From: Rhodobiaceae bacterium
GTDB lineage: Bacteria > Pseudomonadota > Alphaproteobacteria > Parvibaculales > Parvibaculaceae
Assembly (NCBI GenBank): GCA_003330885.1
Contig: CP030277.1
Span: 3,274,001-3,338,000, forward strand
Direction: 5' to 3'
Length of the DNA: 64,000 nt
The notes beneath the pieces are model-generated. The model did no database searches and had not been told where the DNA came from. It saw nothing but the letters and a program-made list of their open reading frames with translations. Shown here in pieces: positions 45,801 through 53,194 of this stretch (position 1 is its first letter; the number at the start of each line of letters is the position of its first letter). Made by a program: the position numbers and the translations under genes.

Positions 45801-48775
45801 AAGGACCAAGCGATATTGCACTGAGCAATGCGTCTGTTGACGAGAATGCAGCTGGAGCCGTTGTTGGGTCTCTGAGCACTGCTGATGTTGATGACGGTGA
45901 TACGCACTCTTACGCGGTCGATGATGCCCGCTTTGAAGTGGTGGGCGGAGACCTCAAGCTCAAAGACGGTGTGAGCCTGGATCACGAAGCTGAGTCTTCT
46001 ATTGCTGTAGAGGTCACCACGACCGATGCCTCTGGTGCGACCTATTCTGAGACCTTCACCATTACGGTTGGTGATGTGAACGAGGGTCCGTCAGATATCA
46101 GCCTGTCGAATGCCTCTGTGGACGAGAACGCCGCGGGCGCTGTTGTCGGCACGCTCTCAACGACAGACGTCGATGCTGGCGACAGCCACACATACGCTGT
46201 CGACGATGCCCGGTTCGAAGTTGCCGGGGGAGACCTCAAGCTCAAAAACGGTGTCTCGCTTGATCATGAGACTGAGAGCTCTGTGGCTGTCGAGGTCACC
46301 ACGACAGATGCGAGTGGGGCGACCTATTCTGAGACCTTCACCATCGCCGTGGGCGATGTGAATGAAGGACCAAGCGATATTGCACTGAGCAATGCGTCTG
46401 TTGACGAGAATGCAGCTGGAGCCGTTGTTGGGTCTCTGAGCACTGCTGATGTTGATGACGGTGATACGCACTCTTACGCGGTCGATGATGCCCGCTTTGA
46501 AGTTGTCGGCGGAGACCTCAAGCTCAAAGACGGTGTCTCCCTCGATCATGAGACAGAGTCGTCCGTTGCTGTCGAAGTGACCACGACCGATGCGTCCGGT
46601 GCGACCTATTCTGAGACGTTCACCATCGCCGTTGGGGATGTAAACGAAGGTCCGTCAGACATCAGCCTCTCGAATGCCTCTGTGGACGAGAATGCCGCTG
46701 GCGCGGTTGTTGGGTCTCTGAGCACCACAGACGTTGATGACGGTGATACGCACTCTTATAGCGTCGACGATGCCCGCTTTGAAGTTGTCGGTGGCGATCT
46801 CAAGCTCAAGGATGGCGTCAGTCTGGATCATGAGTCCGAGAGCTCAGTAGCTGTCGAAGTCACGACGACCGATGCGTCCGGTGCGACCTATTCTGAGACC
46901 TTCACCATCGCTGTGGGCGATGTGAATGAAGGCCCAAGTGCTGGTGCTGTTGATCTTGGTGCAACCAATGAAGACACGTCTGTGATCATCACCAGCGCAC
47001 AGCTACTTGCAAACTCTAGTGACGTAGATGATGGCGATGCAATGAGCGTCAGTTCCTTGTCGGTTGATGCCCAATATGGATCCCTCGCCGACAATGGCGA
47101 TGGAACCTGGACCTTTACACCAGCGAATGATGTGAGCGCAGACAATGTTCCCTTCTCCTTCACCGTGACTGATGGTGAGGTGAGCGATAGCGCAGCAGCG
47201 ACTCTTGATATTGCGGCTGTTGCCGACACTCCAAATCTCTCAATTGGAACGGTCTCCACGACAACAACGCTTATCGACTCCAGTTTCGAAGGCAGCTCTA
47301 CTGGCTTTGTATCCACATCTGACGGCTGGAGCACAGACAGCGATGCCATTGAAGTCTGGAGCGAGAGTGGCGATGGCCATTCAGCCTCTGATGGCGACAA
47401 GTTTGTCGAACTCAACAATGACGCGATCGACAATTATGATGATGCTGATGATATCTACCAGAATGTCGAGACCGTTGATGGTGCAACCTACACGCTGACC
47501 TTCGATCTCTCCCCACGCGAAGGCTATGACGCGTCTGTCAACAGGATCGAGGTCGTCTGGGATGGCGTTGTTGTTGATACAATCGCGCTTGATGGATCTA
47601 GCAATTCTGACAATGTCTGGACAAGCTACAGCTACACCATGACAGGCGATGGTGACACGTCGAAGCTTCAGTTCCGCGAAGCCGGTGTCGACCAGGATTA
47701 TGGCCGCGGCATGCGGATCGACAATATTAAATTGACAGAAACCGTAGACGGCGCTGCAGGACGTGCCGGAACGGCAATCGATCTCCCTGATGTCACTGCA
47801 TCTCTGAGCGACACTGATGGGTCTGAAACACTTGCACTGTCTATCGGCAATATACCAGATGGCGCTGTGCTCACCGATGGGTCGAACACGTTCACTGCAT
47901 CAAGTGGGAGCACGACCGCTGATGTTTCTGGCTGGAACCTGACGACGCTCCAAATTACACCTGGGTCGGATACATCTGGGCCATTGAATCTTTCAGTCAC
48001 GGCGACGTCAACGGAAGGCTCGAATGGATCGACAAGCGTCGACGCTGGCCAGATTTCAGTTACAGTCTCTCCGGCAAGCGATACGGTGCTGACTGATATC
48101 ACCGACCCCGGCGACACTATGCCCGCCCTGTCAGGTGCCACTTATACCTCTGACGACGACTGGGACGGCTCCAGCGGTGATAACACGGTCATCTACAACG
48201 GCTCTGACAGCGACAATAAGCTGGACGGTCACGACGGAGATGACATCATTGTTGACGATAACACCAAGGGTGAGCTCAAGGGCGGCGATGGCGATGATAC
48301 GCTTTATGGTCGCGGCGGCGACGACAAACTGAAGGGTGAAGATGGCAACGACACGCTCTATGGTGGGTCTGGCGATGACAAACTTGAAGGCAAAGATGGC
48401 GACGATATTCTCTTCGGTGGGTCTGGCGATGATGAACTGAAAGGCGGCGAGGGCGAAGACGTGCTCTTTGGCGGCTCTGGCGATGACACGCTGAAAGGCG
48501 AAGACGGTTCTGACCTCTTTATCTTCGAAACCGGCAATGGTGACAGCGACTATATTGATGGCGGCAGCAGCAGCAGCTGGACAGACACAATCCAACTGCA
48601 GGCCAATGGCGGCGGCTATAACGAAATGGATTGGACGCTGAACCTGGACAGTGGGTCTTCGATTGAGAGCACAGGCAACGGGTCTTACGATCTGTCAGAA
48701 GATGCGTCTGGTACCATTACCTTCGCCGATGGTTCGGAGATCTCCTTCGATAATATCGAGCGCATTGAATGGTGA
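39869..48775 (+). CDS. Giant cadherin-repeat/RTX adhesin, type I secretion substrate
   Basis: The ATG at 39869 follows TAGGAAGG and gives 2,968 residues. Residues 1-195 are acidic and disordered, with no signal peptide. Two divergent cadherin-like units (about 196-379) precede 21 near-identical 94-residue units (380-2353) with calcium-binding patterns DENAAG, DVDAGDS or DVDDGDT, and DVNEGPSD. Next come a VCBS/cadherin-like domain (about 2354-2450), a lectin/DUF642-like domain (about 2465-2625), another beta domain, and RTX nonapeptides (about 2775-2890, GGDGDDTLYG-type). The final stretch (GTITFADGSEISFDNIERI) suits a type I secretion signal. It should be exported by the divergent ABC/HlyD system and act in surface adhesion or biofilm. 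No LapG-type cleavage module is recognised. Confidence 0.93.
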   Translation: MADETNREDEAEVGNGGENGSSSDDLFVFDEAGTPGKRREETEADLTGLDGARAADDVTNPNIHMGIERGEAELPEGGTLGGAPETDTDPKSAASSDQAGGERSDTTSERDPLVAADVDPTLQAEDGLNGPMGPSPAAESLLDEPEMDRDTMDMKLSKMDGADISEGEFAQNNAGAASLFVEPDLPPSAFNKAPEEVELSNNSFDENAPGAIVGTLSTNDAGEHTYEVSDARFEVVDGVLKLRPGLSLNHEAEPSVALTVTVTDDGGLSFTQDFTLIVGDVNEGPESVDWTPLPFDENVEGASVGIVHVTDPDNGETFTYTISDPRFEVVEQNGRTELRLKDGESLDAEQGGVPVTVTVTDSGGETATTSVTVTPTDVNEGPSDIALSNSSVDENAAGVVVGSLSTTDVDAGDSHTYAVDDARFEVVGGDLKLKDGVSLDHETESSVAVEVTTTDASGATYSETFTIAVGDVNEGPSDIALSNASVDENAAGAVVGSLSTTDVDDGDTHTYAVDDARFEVVGGDLKLKDGVSLDHESESSVAVEVTTTDASGATYSETFTIAVGDVNEGPSDISLSNASVDENAAGAVVGSLSTTDVDDGDTHTYAVDDARFEVVGGDLKLKDGVSLDHETESSVAVEVTTTDASGATYSETFTITVGDVNEGPSDISLSNASVDENAAGAVVGTLSTTDVDAGDSHTYAVDDARFEVVGGDLKLKDGVSLDHETESSVAVEVTTTDASGATYSETFTIAVGDVNEGPSDIALSNASVDENAAGAVVGTLSTTDVDDGDTHSYAVDDARFEVVGGDLKLKDGVSLDHEAESSVAVEVTTTDASGATYSETFNIAVGDVNEGPSDISLSNASVDENAAGAVVGSLSTTDVDDGDTHTYAVDDARFEVVGGDLKLKDGVSLDHETESSVAVEVTTTDASGATYSETFTIAVGDVNEGPSDIALSNASVDENAAGAVVGSLSTTDVDDGDTHTYAVDDARFEVVGGDLKLKDGVSLDHEAESSVAVEVTTTDASGATYSETFTIAVGDVNEGPSDISLSNASVDENAAGAVAGSLSTSDVDDGDTHSYAVDDARFEVVGGDLKLKNGVSLDHETESSVAVEVTTTDASGATYSETFTIAVGDVNEGPSDISLSNASVDENAAGAVVGTLSTTDVDAGDSHTYAVDDARFEVVGGDLKLKDGVSLDHESESSVAVEVTTTDASGATYSETFTIAVGDVNEGPSDIALSNTSVDENAAGAVVGSLSTTDVDAGDSHTYAVDDARFEVVGGDLKLKDGVSLDYNTDPSVDVTVTTTDSAGATYQETFSISVGDTNDAPTDISLDNLSVDENAAGAVVGTLSTTDVDAGDSHTYAVDDARFEVVGGDLKLKDGVSLDHETESSVAVEVTTTDASGATYSETFTIAVGDVNEDPSDISLSNASVDENAAGAVVGSLSTTDVDAGDSHTYAVDDARFEVVGGDLKLKDGVSLDHETESSVAVEVTTTDASGATYSETFTIAVGDVNEGPSDISLSNASVDENAAGAVVGSLSATDVDAGDSHTYAVDDARFEVVGGDLKLKDGVSLDHESESSVAVEVTTTDASGATYSETFTIAVGDVNEGPSDIALSNSSVDENSAGAVVGSVSTTDVDAGDTHTYAVDDARFEVVGGDLKLKDGVSLDHETESSVAVEVTTTDASGATYSETFTIAVGDVNEGPSDISLSNASVDENAAGAVVGSLSTTDVDDGDTHSYSVDDARFEVVGGDLKLKDGVSLDHETESSVAVEVTTTDASGATYSETFTIAVGDVNEGPSDISLSNASVDENAAGAVVGSLSTTDVDDGDTHSYSVDDARFEVVGGDLKLKDGVSLDHETESSVAVEVTTTDASGATYSETFTIAVGDVNEGPSDIALSNSSVDENAAGAVVGSLSTTDVDAGDSHTYAVDDARFEVVGGDLKLKDGVSLDHETESSVAVEVTTTDASGATYSETFNIAVGDVNEGPSDIALSNASVDENAAGAVVGSLSTADVDDGDTHSYAVDDARFEVVGGDLKLKDGVSLDHEAESSIAVEVTTTDASGATYSETFTITVGDVNEGPSDISLSNASVDENAAGAVVGTLSTTDVDAGDSHTYAVDDARFEVAGGDLKLKNGVSLDHETESSVAVEVTTTDASGATYSETFTIAVGDVNEGPSDIALSNASVDENAAGAVVGSLSTADVDDGDTHSYAVDDARFEVVGGDLKLKDGVSLDHETESSVAVEVTTTDASGATYSETFTIAVGDVNEGPSDISLSNASVDENAAGAVVGSLSTTDVDDGDTHSYSVDDARFEVVGGDLKLKDGVSLDHESESSVAVEVTTTDASGATYSETFTIAVGDVNEGPSAGAVDLGATNEDTSVIITSAQLLANSSDVDDGDAMSVSSLSVDAQYGSLADNGDGTWTFTPANDVSADNVPFSFTVTDGEVSDSAAATLDIAAVADTPNLSIGTVSTTTTLIDSSFEGSSTGFVSTSDGWSTDSDAIEVWSESGDGHSASDGDKFVELNNDAIDNYDDADDIYQNVETVDGATYTLTFDLSPREGYDASVNRIEVVWDGVVVDTIALDGSSNSDNVWTSYSYTMTGDGDTSKLQFREAGVDQDYGRGMRIDNIKLTETVDGAAGRAGTAIDLPDVTASLSDTDGSETLALSIGNIPDGAVLTDGSNTFTASSGSTTADVSGWNLTTLQITPGSDTSGPLNLSVTATSTEGSNGSTSVDAGQISVTVSPASDTVLTDITDPGDTMPALSGATYTSDDDWDGSSGDNTVIYNGSDSDNKLDGHDGDDIIVDDNTKGELKGGDGDDTLYGRGGDDKLKGEDGNDTLYGGSGDDKLEGKDGDDILFGGSGDDELKGGEGEDVLFGGSGDDTLKGEDGSDLFIFETGNGDSDYIDGGSSSSWTDTIQLQANGGGYNEMDWTLNLDSGSSIESTGNGSYDLSEDASGTITFADGSEISFDNIERIEW
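41006..46927 (+). repeat. 21 tandem copies of a 282-bp coding repeat
   Basis: The units begin at each GAA-G-G codon pair of EGPSD and are exactly 282 bp with no indels over 5,922 bp. The DNA itself is highly similar between units, with patchy synonymous and a few coding variants. Rare variants recur at exact multiples of the unit (see findings). The array is prone to recombination and to collapse in short-read assembly. Confidence 0.97.
48205..48520 (+). repeat. RTX nonapeptide-coding repeats
   Basis: Tandem GGxGxDxLx-type motifs are encoded near the adhesin 3' end (for example GGDGDDTLYG, GGSGDDKLEG, GGEGEDVLFG). They bind calcium and help folding outside the cell after type I secretion. 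Confidence 0.93.
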
Positions 48776-48798
48776 TGCGTCACTGACATCCTAGTCAG

Positions 48799-48834
48799 AA
48801 GGGCCATGCCTCCTAGGTGTGGCCCTTTTGCTTT
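48799..48834 (+). terminator. Adhesin gene terminator
   Basis: AAGGGCCA pairs with TGGCCCTTTT around a 13-base loop, followed by GCTTT. It lies 24 bp after the adhesin stop. Confidence 0.8.
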
Positions 48835-48914
48835 CCCGTCTTCCGAAATCAAAGAGCCCCTGTTAGGTTCACACTGCCGGAGGGGATTAATCCCTTCAAC
48901 TAGTGGGGGGAACC

Positions 48915-50228
48915 ATGGCAGAGAACACAGCCGCTGACACATCGCAGGGCAGCTTCATCACGCCAACCTATCGGCGGTACGCGCTGGGCATTTTGACGGT
49001 GGTCTATTCGGTCAATTATGTGGACAGGCAGATTCTGTCTATTCTGTTGGAACCCATCAAAGTCGATCTGTCACTGAGTGACACGCAGCTTGGGCTGCTC
49101 TTCACGACCTTCGGTATCTTCTACGCGACATTAGGCCTCCCCATTGCCATGCTGGCGGACCGGACCAACCGCCGGAACGTGATCACAGCCTCCATGACGA
49201 TATTCTCTGGCATGACCGCCGTTTGTGGCCTCGTGACCAGTTTCTGGCAGCTCATGGTTGCACGCATTCTTGTCGGTGTCGGTGAAGCAGGCTCCAGCCC
49301 ACCCTCACATTCCATGATCGCAGACCTTTACGAGCCCAAGACCCGCGCAACGGCGCTCGCGATCTTCTCCTTAGGCGTCAATATCGGTATCTTCATCGGC
49401 TTCCTGGTCGGGGGCTTTGTGGCGCAATGGTATGGCTGGCGCATGGCCTTTTTGGTCGTGGGCCTGCCTGGCTTGATTCTGGCGTTGCTGGTGCACTTCA
49501 CGCTGAAAGAACCGCCCAGAGGGCATTCTGAAGGTCGTACAGAGCAGGAAAACAAAGAAGAGGCGCCCGGTATCATGGAGGTGCTTCGCTTCCTGCTGAC
49601 CCAACCGGCTTTCCGTCACATCGCCGCAGGCGCGACCCTTGTGTCGTTTGTTGGATATGGTGCCGTTGCGTGGTTGCCGCCCTTCCTTGTGCGCTCTCAC
49701 GGCATGGAAGTTGGGAACATTGGCCTCGCATTGTCACTGATCATCGGGATTGCGGGCGGCCTAGGCACATACGGCGCCGGCTTCCTGGCAGACAAGCTCG
49801 GCCAGAAAGACATTCGCTGGTACATGTGGGTTGTGGCAGCGGCAGGCGTAATTGCCTTTCCGTTTGGCTTCAGCGTCTACCTCTCAGAGGACTTGAGCTG
49901 GACCCTCGCTCTGTTCATTGTTCCGGCGGCGGCAGGCTCTCTCTACCTCGGACCGAGCCTCGCGATGACACAAGGATTGGCGCGCCTTAAAATGCGGGCA
50001 GCCGCGTCGGCGCTTCTCTTGTTCATTCTGAACATTATCGGCCTGGGGCTCGGGCCACAGGCTGTTGGGATTGTGAGCGATCTTCTGGAGCCGACTTATG
50101 GCGTGGAATCGCTCCGCTATGCGCTGCTCATCATGACACCGCTGGGCCTTTGGGGTTCGCTGCACTTCTTCCTTGCCGCAAAAACACTCGGTGACGGGCT
50201 GGAGAGAGCGAAAGCTCTCCCCGCCTGA
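48915..50228 (+). CDS. MFS transporter (spinster-like)
   Basis: The ATG at 48915 follows a GGGGGG stretch, giving 437 residues with about 12 membrane helices. The start YALGILTVVYSVNYVDRQILSILLEPIK and the loop motif PIAMLADRTNRRNVI are typical of the spinster-like branch. ARILVGVGEAGSSPPSHSMIADLYEPKTRATALAIF is the second signature. Substrates of this branch in proteobacteria are mostly unknown organic anions or lipids. It is convergent with the next MFS gene. Confidence 0.9.
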   Translation: MAENTAADTSQGSFITPTYRRYALGILTVVYSVNYVDRQILSILLEPIKVDLSLSDTQLGLLFTTFGIFYATLGLPIAMLADRTNRRNVITASMTIFSGMTAVCGLVTSFWQLMVARILVGVGEAGSSPPSHSMIADLYEPKTRATALAIFSLGVNIGIFIGFLVGGFVAQWYGWRMAFLVVGLPGLILALLVHFTLKEPPRGHSEGRTEQENKEEAPGIMEVLRFLLTQPAFRHIAAGATLVSFVGYGAVAWLPPFLVRSHGMEVGNIGLALSLIIGIAGGLGTYGAGFLADKLGQKDIRWYMWVVAAAGVIAFPFGFSVYLSEDLSWTLALFIVPAAAGSLYLGPSLAMTQGLARLKMRAAASALLLFILNIIGLGLGPQAVGIVSDLLEPTYGVESLRYALLIMTPLGLWGSLHFFLAAKTLGDGLERAKALPA

Positions 50229-50242
50229 GTGCTATTTGCGCG

Positions 50243-51685
50243 CTAGTGCTCGTGGGCGGTTGACTGCTCTTCTTTCACGAAGAACATCAGCAGCAATCCT
50301 ATGATCAGGAAGATGATCACGCTTCCCAGGCCCACCCGCTGACTGCTGGTGGTTTGCGTTACGATGGCGACCGTCAATGGTGCCAGGAAGCTGGTGGCTT
50401 TCCCGCAAAGTGCATAGAGGCCATAGAATTCAGCCATCATGGCCGGCGGCGCGATGCGGGCAAGCATCGTGCGGCTTGACGAGAGAGATGGCCCGGCAAA
50501 GACGCCGGTAGCGGTCGCCAGGAACAGGAACCAGCGTTCCGCACTTGTATCAAATCCCATTCCGTTGAGTGCTTGACCGAAAATGTTGGTGGCAGTGATC
50601 GGCTCCATGCTGACGGCGAACATGTAGGCCGCAGTATCTGTGGTTGTACCGACAAGCAGCATCAATCCAATAGCAAAACAGGAAACCGCCCACACGATGG
50701 TGCGCTTCGATCCGATATAATCGTCAACCAAGCCACCAAGCAGCGTAAAAGGCACCTGCATGACAATGATGATGAGGCCATAAAAGCCAATCTGTGTCGT
50801 CGGCCAGTCAAAAACGCCTTTTGCGTAGACGCCGGTAAAGATGAAGACCGCAGCCTGGCCATCATAATAGATCATGCGAGCAAGCAGGAAGATCGCGATG
50901 TTTTTGTAATGCGGCAACTTCTTGATCGTGCCGATGACCATTGCCACGCCCTTCTTGGCCGCTTCCCTGCGATTGAGCCCGGTACGCGGCTGGTCTGGCG
51001 TCATGAAGAAAAAGGGCAGGGCAAAGACAAGAAGCCATACGGCCGATAGGGGCCCCACAACGCGATTGTGTTCGCTGACCGCTTTGTCGATCCCAAACCA
51101 GGGCACTTCTGGCAGACCGAACATCAGCAGCCAAACGGCGAATGAGAGGATGGCACCCAATGAACCGACTGCATATCCAACCGCGGAGAGCGCGCCTATG
51201 CGCTTCTTGGAAACCAACGCGGGCAACATGGCATTGTGGTAGACGATGGCAAACTCAAGGCTTGTTGCGGCAATGACGACGCCAATAACAACCAGCAAAA
51301 TTGAGTTCGGGTCGCCAGGGGCGGCGAACCAGAGCACCGACATGCCCAGAAAGGCCAAGAGCGTGAAAAAGAAAATACCGGGCTTGCGCGGTCCTGCGGC
51401 ATCGGCAAGCGAGCCAAAAAACGGACTCAGCAGAGCAATGGAAATACCGGCAGTCGCCTGTACATAACCCCAGATGGCCTGACCACGAACATCATCACCC
51501 ACGACCTCACTGGAGAAATAGGGGGCAAACACGAAGATGTTGATCAGGATAAAATAGGGGTTGAGAGCCCAGTCATAGATAAACCAGCCAAACATGCCGC
51601 CTTTTCCGGTCGGCTTCTCGCCAGTGACGGTCAGGTGCCCGCCTGGCTGTTCATGGGTGATCTGTTCTTCATATGCACTGGTCAC
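50243..51685 (-). CDS. MFS transporter, UMF1 family
   Basis: The GTG at 51685 has GGAGGGG about seven bases upstream and is preferred over a TTG further out; this gives about 480 residues. The opening FGWFIYDWALNPYFILINIFVFAPYFSS is the hallmark of the UMF1 (Atg22-like) family. The PFFGSLADAAGPRKPGIFFF loop and about 12 helices follow. UMF1 proteins are thought to export amino acids or similar solutes; the substrate here is unknown. Confidence 0.88.
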   Translation of the reverse strand: MTSAYEEQITHEQPGGHLTVTGEKPTGKGGMFGWFIYDWALNPYFILINIFVFAPYFSSEVVGDDVRGQAIWGYVQATAGISIALLSPFFGSLADAAGPRKPGIFFFTLLAFLGMSVLWFAAPGDPNSILLVVIGVVIAATSLEFAIVYHNAMLPALVSKKRIGALSAVGYAVGSLGAILSFAVWLLMFGLPEVPWFGIDKAVSEHNRVVGPLSAVWLLVFALPFFFMTPDQPRTGLNRREAAKKGVAMVIGTIKKLPHYKNIAIFLLARMIYYDGQAAVFIFTGVYAKGVFDWPTTQIGFYGLIIIVMQVPFTLLGGLVDDYIGSKRTIVWAVSCFAIGLMLLVGTTTDTAAYMFAVSMEPITATNIFGQALNGMGFDTSAERWFLFLATATGVFAGPSLSSSRTMLARIAPPAMMAEFYGLYALCGKATSFLAPLTVAIVTQTTSSQRVGLGSVIIFLIIGLLLMFFVKEEQSTAHEH

Positions 51686-51947
51686 GCGAGCGCCCCTCCT
51701 CGACAATTCTCGAATGACAGATGTTAAAGGCAGTCATTCTGTGCAGCCAGTTCCGATGGCCTTCATATCGGTATGGCCTTTAAGTGCTTGAAAATCAACG
51801 AAAAATTTGATCGCGCGCGGATTAGTATGCGCTTTCTAGACATCTGGTCCTAAACACACATCCAACGAGGGACCCAGCCAGTCAGTTTCCCCAATCAAGC
51901 CGGGCCCGCAGCACAAGACTTGAAAACCGGAATCTAGGAGAAAGATC

Positions 51948-52427
51948 ATGGCGACGAAGACACGTAAGACGACGAAGAAAGCAGCACCTGAAGCAAAGCT
52001 CCCGCTTGCTCGTGACATCTGGCTTGCTGGCCTTGGCTTTTATGGCCGCATCTATGATGAGACTGTGGAACGCGCTGGTTCAGCTCGCACAGAAGCAAAC
52101 AAGTTCTTTGATGAGCTGGTTGACCGCGGCACTGTCGTTGAAACAGAAACACGCAAAGCCCTCAAAGACGTGCGTATCGATACCAGCGGCACAGTAGAAG
52201 AGCGCATCCAGAAGCTCCGCGAAGCTCTTCCTGAGCTGCCAAAGCTCCCTGAAATGCCTGAACTGCCAGAGATGCCTGAGCTTCTCCAGTTCCCGCAGTT
52301 CAAGTCTACACGGGTTCGTGAGCTGGAAACCGAAGTCGAAGCACTGACGAAAAAAGTTAATGCCCTTAGCCGCAAAGCTGCAGCTAAGCCAAAGGCACGC
52401 AAGACCCCGGCCCGTAAAGCTGCGTAA
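51948..52427 (+). CDS. PhaI-like phasin (polyhydroxyalkanoate granule-associated protein)
   Basis: A 159-residue protein with AGGAGA seven bases before the ATG. The phasin signature RDIWLAGLGFYGRIYDE is at residues 22-38, followed by a helical region, a Pro/Glu stretch (LPELPKLPEMPELPEMPELL) and a C-terminal coiled coil. The end is Lys/Ala-rich. Phasins coat PHA granules in the cytoplasm and control size and distribution. A second, longer paralogue and a PhaD-like regulator follow, the arrangement of the pseudomonad pha locus. Confidence 0.85.
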   Translation: MATKTRKTTKKAAPEAKLPLARDIWLAGLGFYGRIYDETVERAGSARTEANKFFDELVDRGTVVETETRKALKDVRIDTSGTVEERIQKLREALPELPKLPEMPELPEMPELLQFPQFKSTRVRELETEVEALTKKVNALSRKAAAKPKARKTPARKAA

Positions 52428-52448
52428 CAAGCTTTACGAGCGTAGCCG

Positions 52449-52489
52449 GACGGCGTCGTGGTTTTCCACGGCGCCGTTCGTGTTTTTTG
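52449..52489 (+). terminator. Terminator after the first phasin gene
   Basis: ACGGCGTCGTGG and CCACGGCGCCGT pair around TTTT with one mismatch. CGTGTTTTTT follows. Confidence 0.85.
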
Positions 52490-52501
52490 CCAATGAATGA
52501 G

Positions 52502-52514
52502 CTCACAATGTGAG
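52502..52514. promoter_or_regulatory. Palindrome CTCACAATGTGAG upstream of the second phasin
   Basis: Perfect 6-1-6 palindrome in the 173-bp gap before the PhaF-like gene. Confidence 0.45.
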
Positions 52515-52543
52515 TTTCTGCTGGCGACAAACTCCCAAGCGCA

Positions 52544-52561
52544 GTCTAATCAAGATTAGAC
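52544..52561. promoter_or_regulatory. Palindrome upstream of the second phasin, candidate PhaD operator
   Basis: GTCTAATCAAGATTAGAC has perfect 8-base arms around AA, the size expected of a TetR-family site. It lies 40 bp before the phasin start. Confidence 0.55.
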
Positions 52562-52600
52562 ATATGACGGCCTCTTGAGTGGGGCGAATTGGGGGAACCG

Positions 52601-53179
52601 ATGCCAGACAAATCTTCCGGCGGCCGAAAATCGGCAAAAGCAAAATCACCTGTAGACAAAGCTAGCGACCTCGCACGCCAAATCTGGCTCGCGGGCGTGG
52701 GCGCTTATGGTCAGGCGGTTGACGACACCCAGCAGGAAGTAACCCGGCGTGTTGCGCAAGTCAGTCAAGACACATCCAAATTCTTTGAAGAACTGGTGTC
52801 CCGTGGCAGCGACCTGGAAAAGAACCTGGGCGCGCTTGGCAAGATGAGCGCAGATGTACGTGCAGAAGGGCTTCGGCGCGGTGCGGACATGTCTCTTTCT
52901 CTGGAGGATCGGCTGTCGCGGATGCGTGACATGCTGGGGATTGCCCCAGCAGGAACGGGTTTTGAAGAAAAGGTCGATAAGCTTGCAGCCGATGTCGCAG
53001 CGTTGAGCGCCAAGCTCGATCTCGTGCTCGATCAGATGAACAAGCCCGTTTCTAAACCTGCTGCAAAAAAACCTGCGGCAAAAAAGAAGGCTGCAGCCAA
53101 GAAGAGGCCGGCAGCGAAGAAAAAAACGACGGCGCGGAAAAAGGCTCCCGCCAAGAAGAAACCGGTATCGCGAAATTAA
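52601..53179 (+). CDS. PhaF-like phasin with histone-like Lys/Ala tail
   Basis: The ATG at 52601 gives 192 residues. The phasin core has ARQIWLAGVGAYGQAVDD (residues 25-42), long helices, and a coiled coil (VDKLAADVAALSAKLDLVLDQM). The C-terminal 45 residues are built of KPAAK/AAKKK repeats like histone H1. In Pseudomonas PhaF this tail binds DNA so that granules segregate with the nucleoid. It lies 15 bp before the PhaD-like gene and is probably co-transcribed with it. Confidence 0.88.
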   Translation: MPDKSSGGRKSAKAKSPVDKASDLARQIWLAGVGAYGQAVDDTQQEVTRRVAQVSQDTSKFFEELVSRGSDLEKNLGALGKMSADVRAEGLRRGADMSLSLEDRLSRMRDMLGIAPAGTGFEEKVDKLAADVAALSAKLDLVLDQMNKPVSKPAAKKPAAKKKAAAKKRPAAKKKTTARKKAPAKKKPVSRN

Positions 53180-53194
53180 CGGTCGGCACCCGCG

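Noticed and set aside
40825-46549. Many long antisense ORFs inside the adhesin repeat array
   Set aside because: They recur with the 282-bp unit as a codon-bias shadow of the coding strand and have no start signals or family features.
41006-46927. Direct repeats as a possible CRISPR array
   Set aside because: Units are 282 bp, abut without spacers and are fully coding; no cas genes are present.
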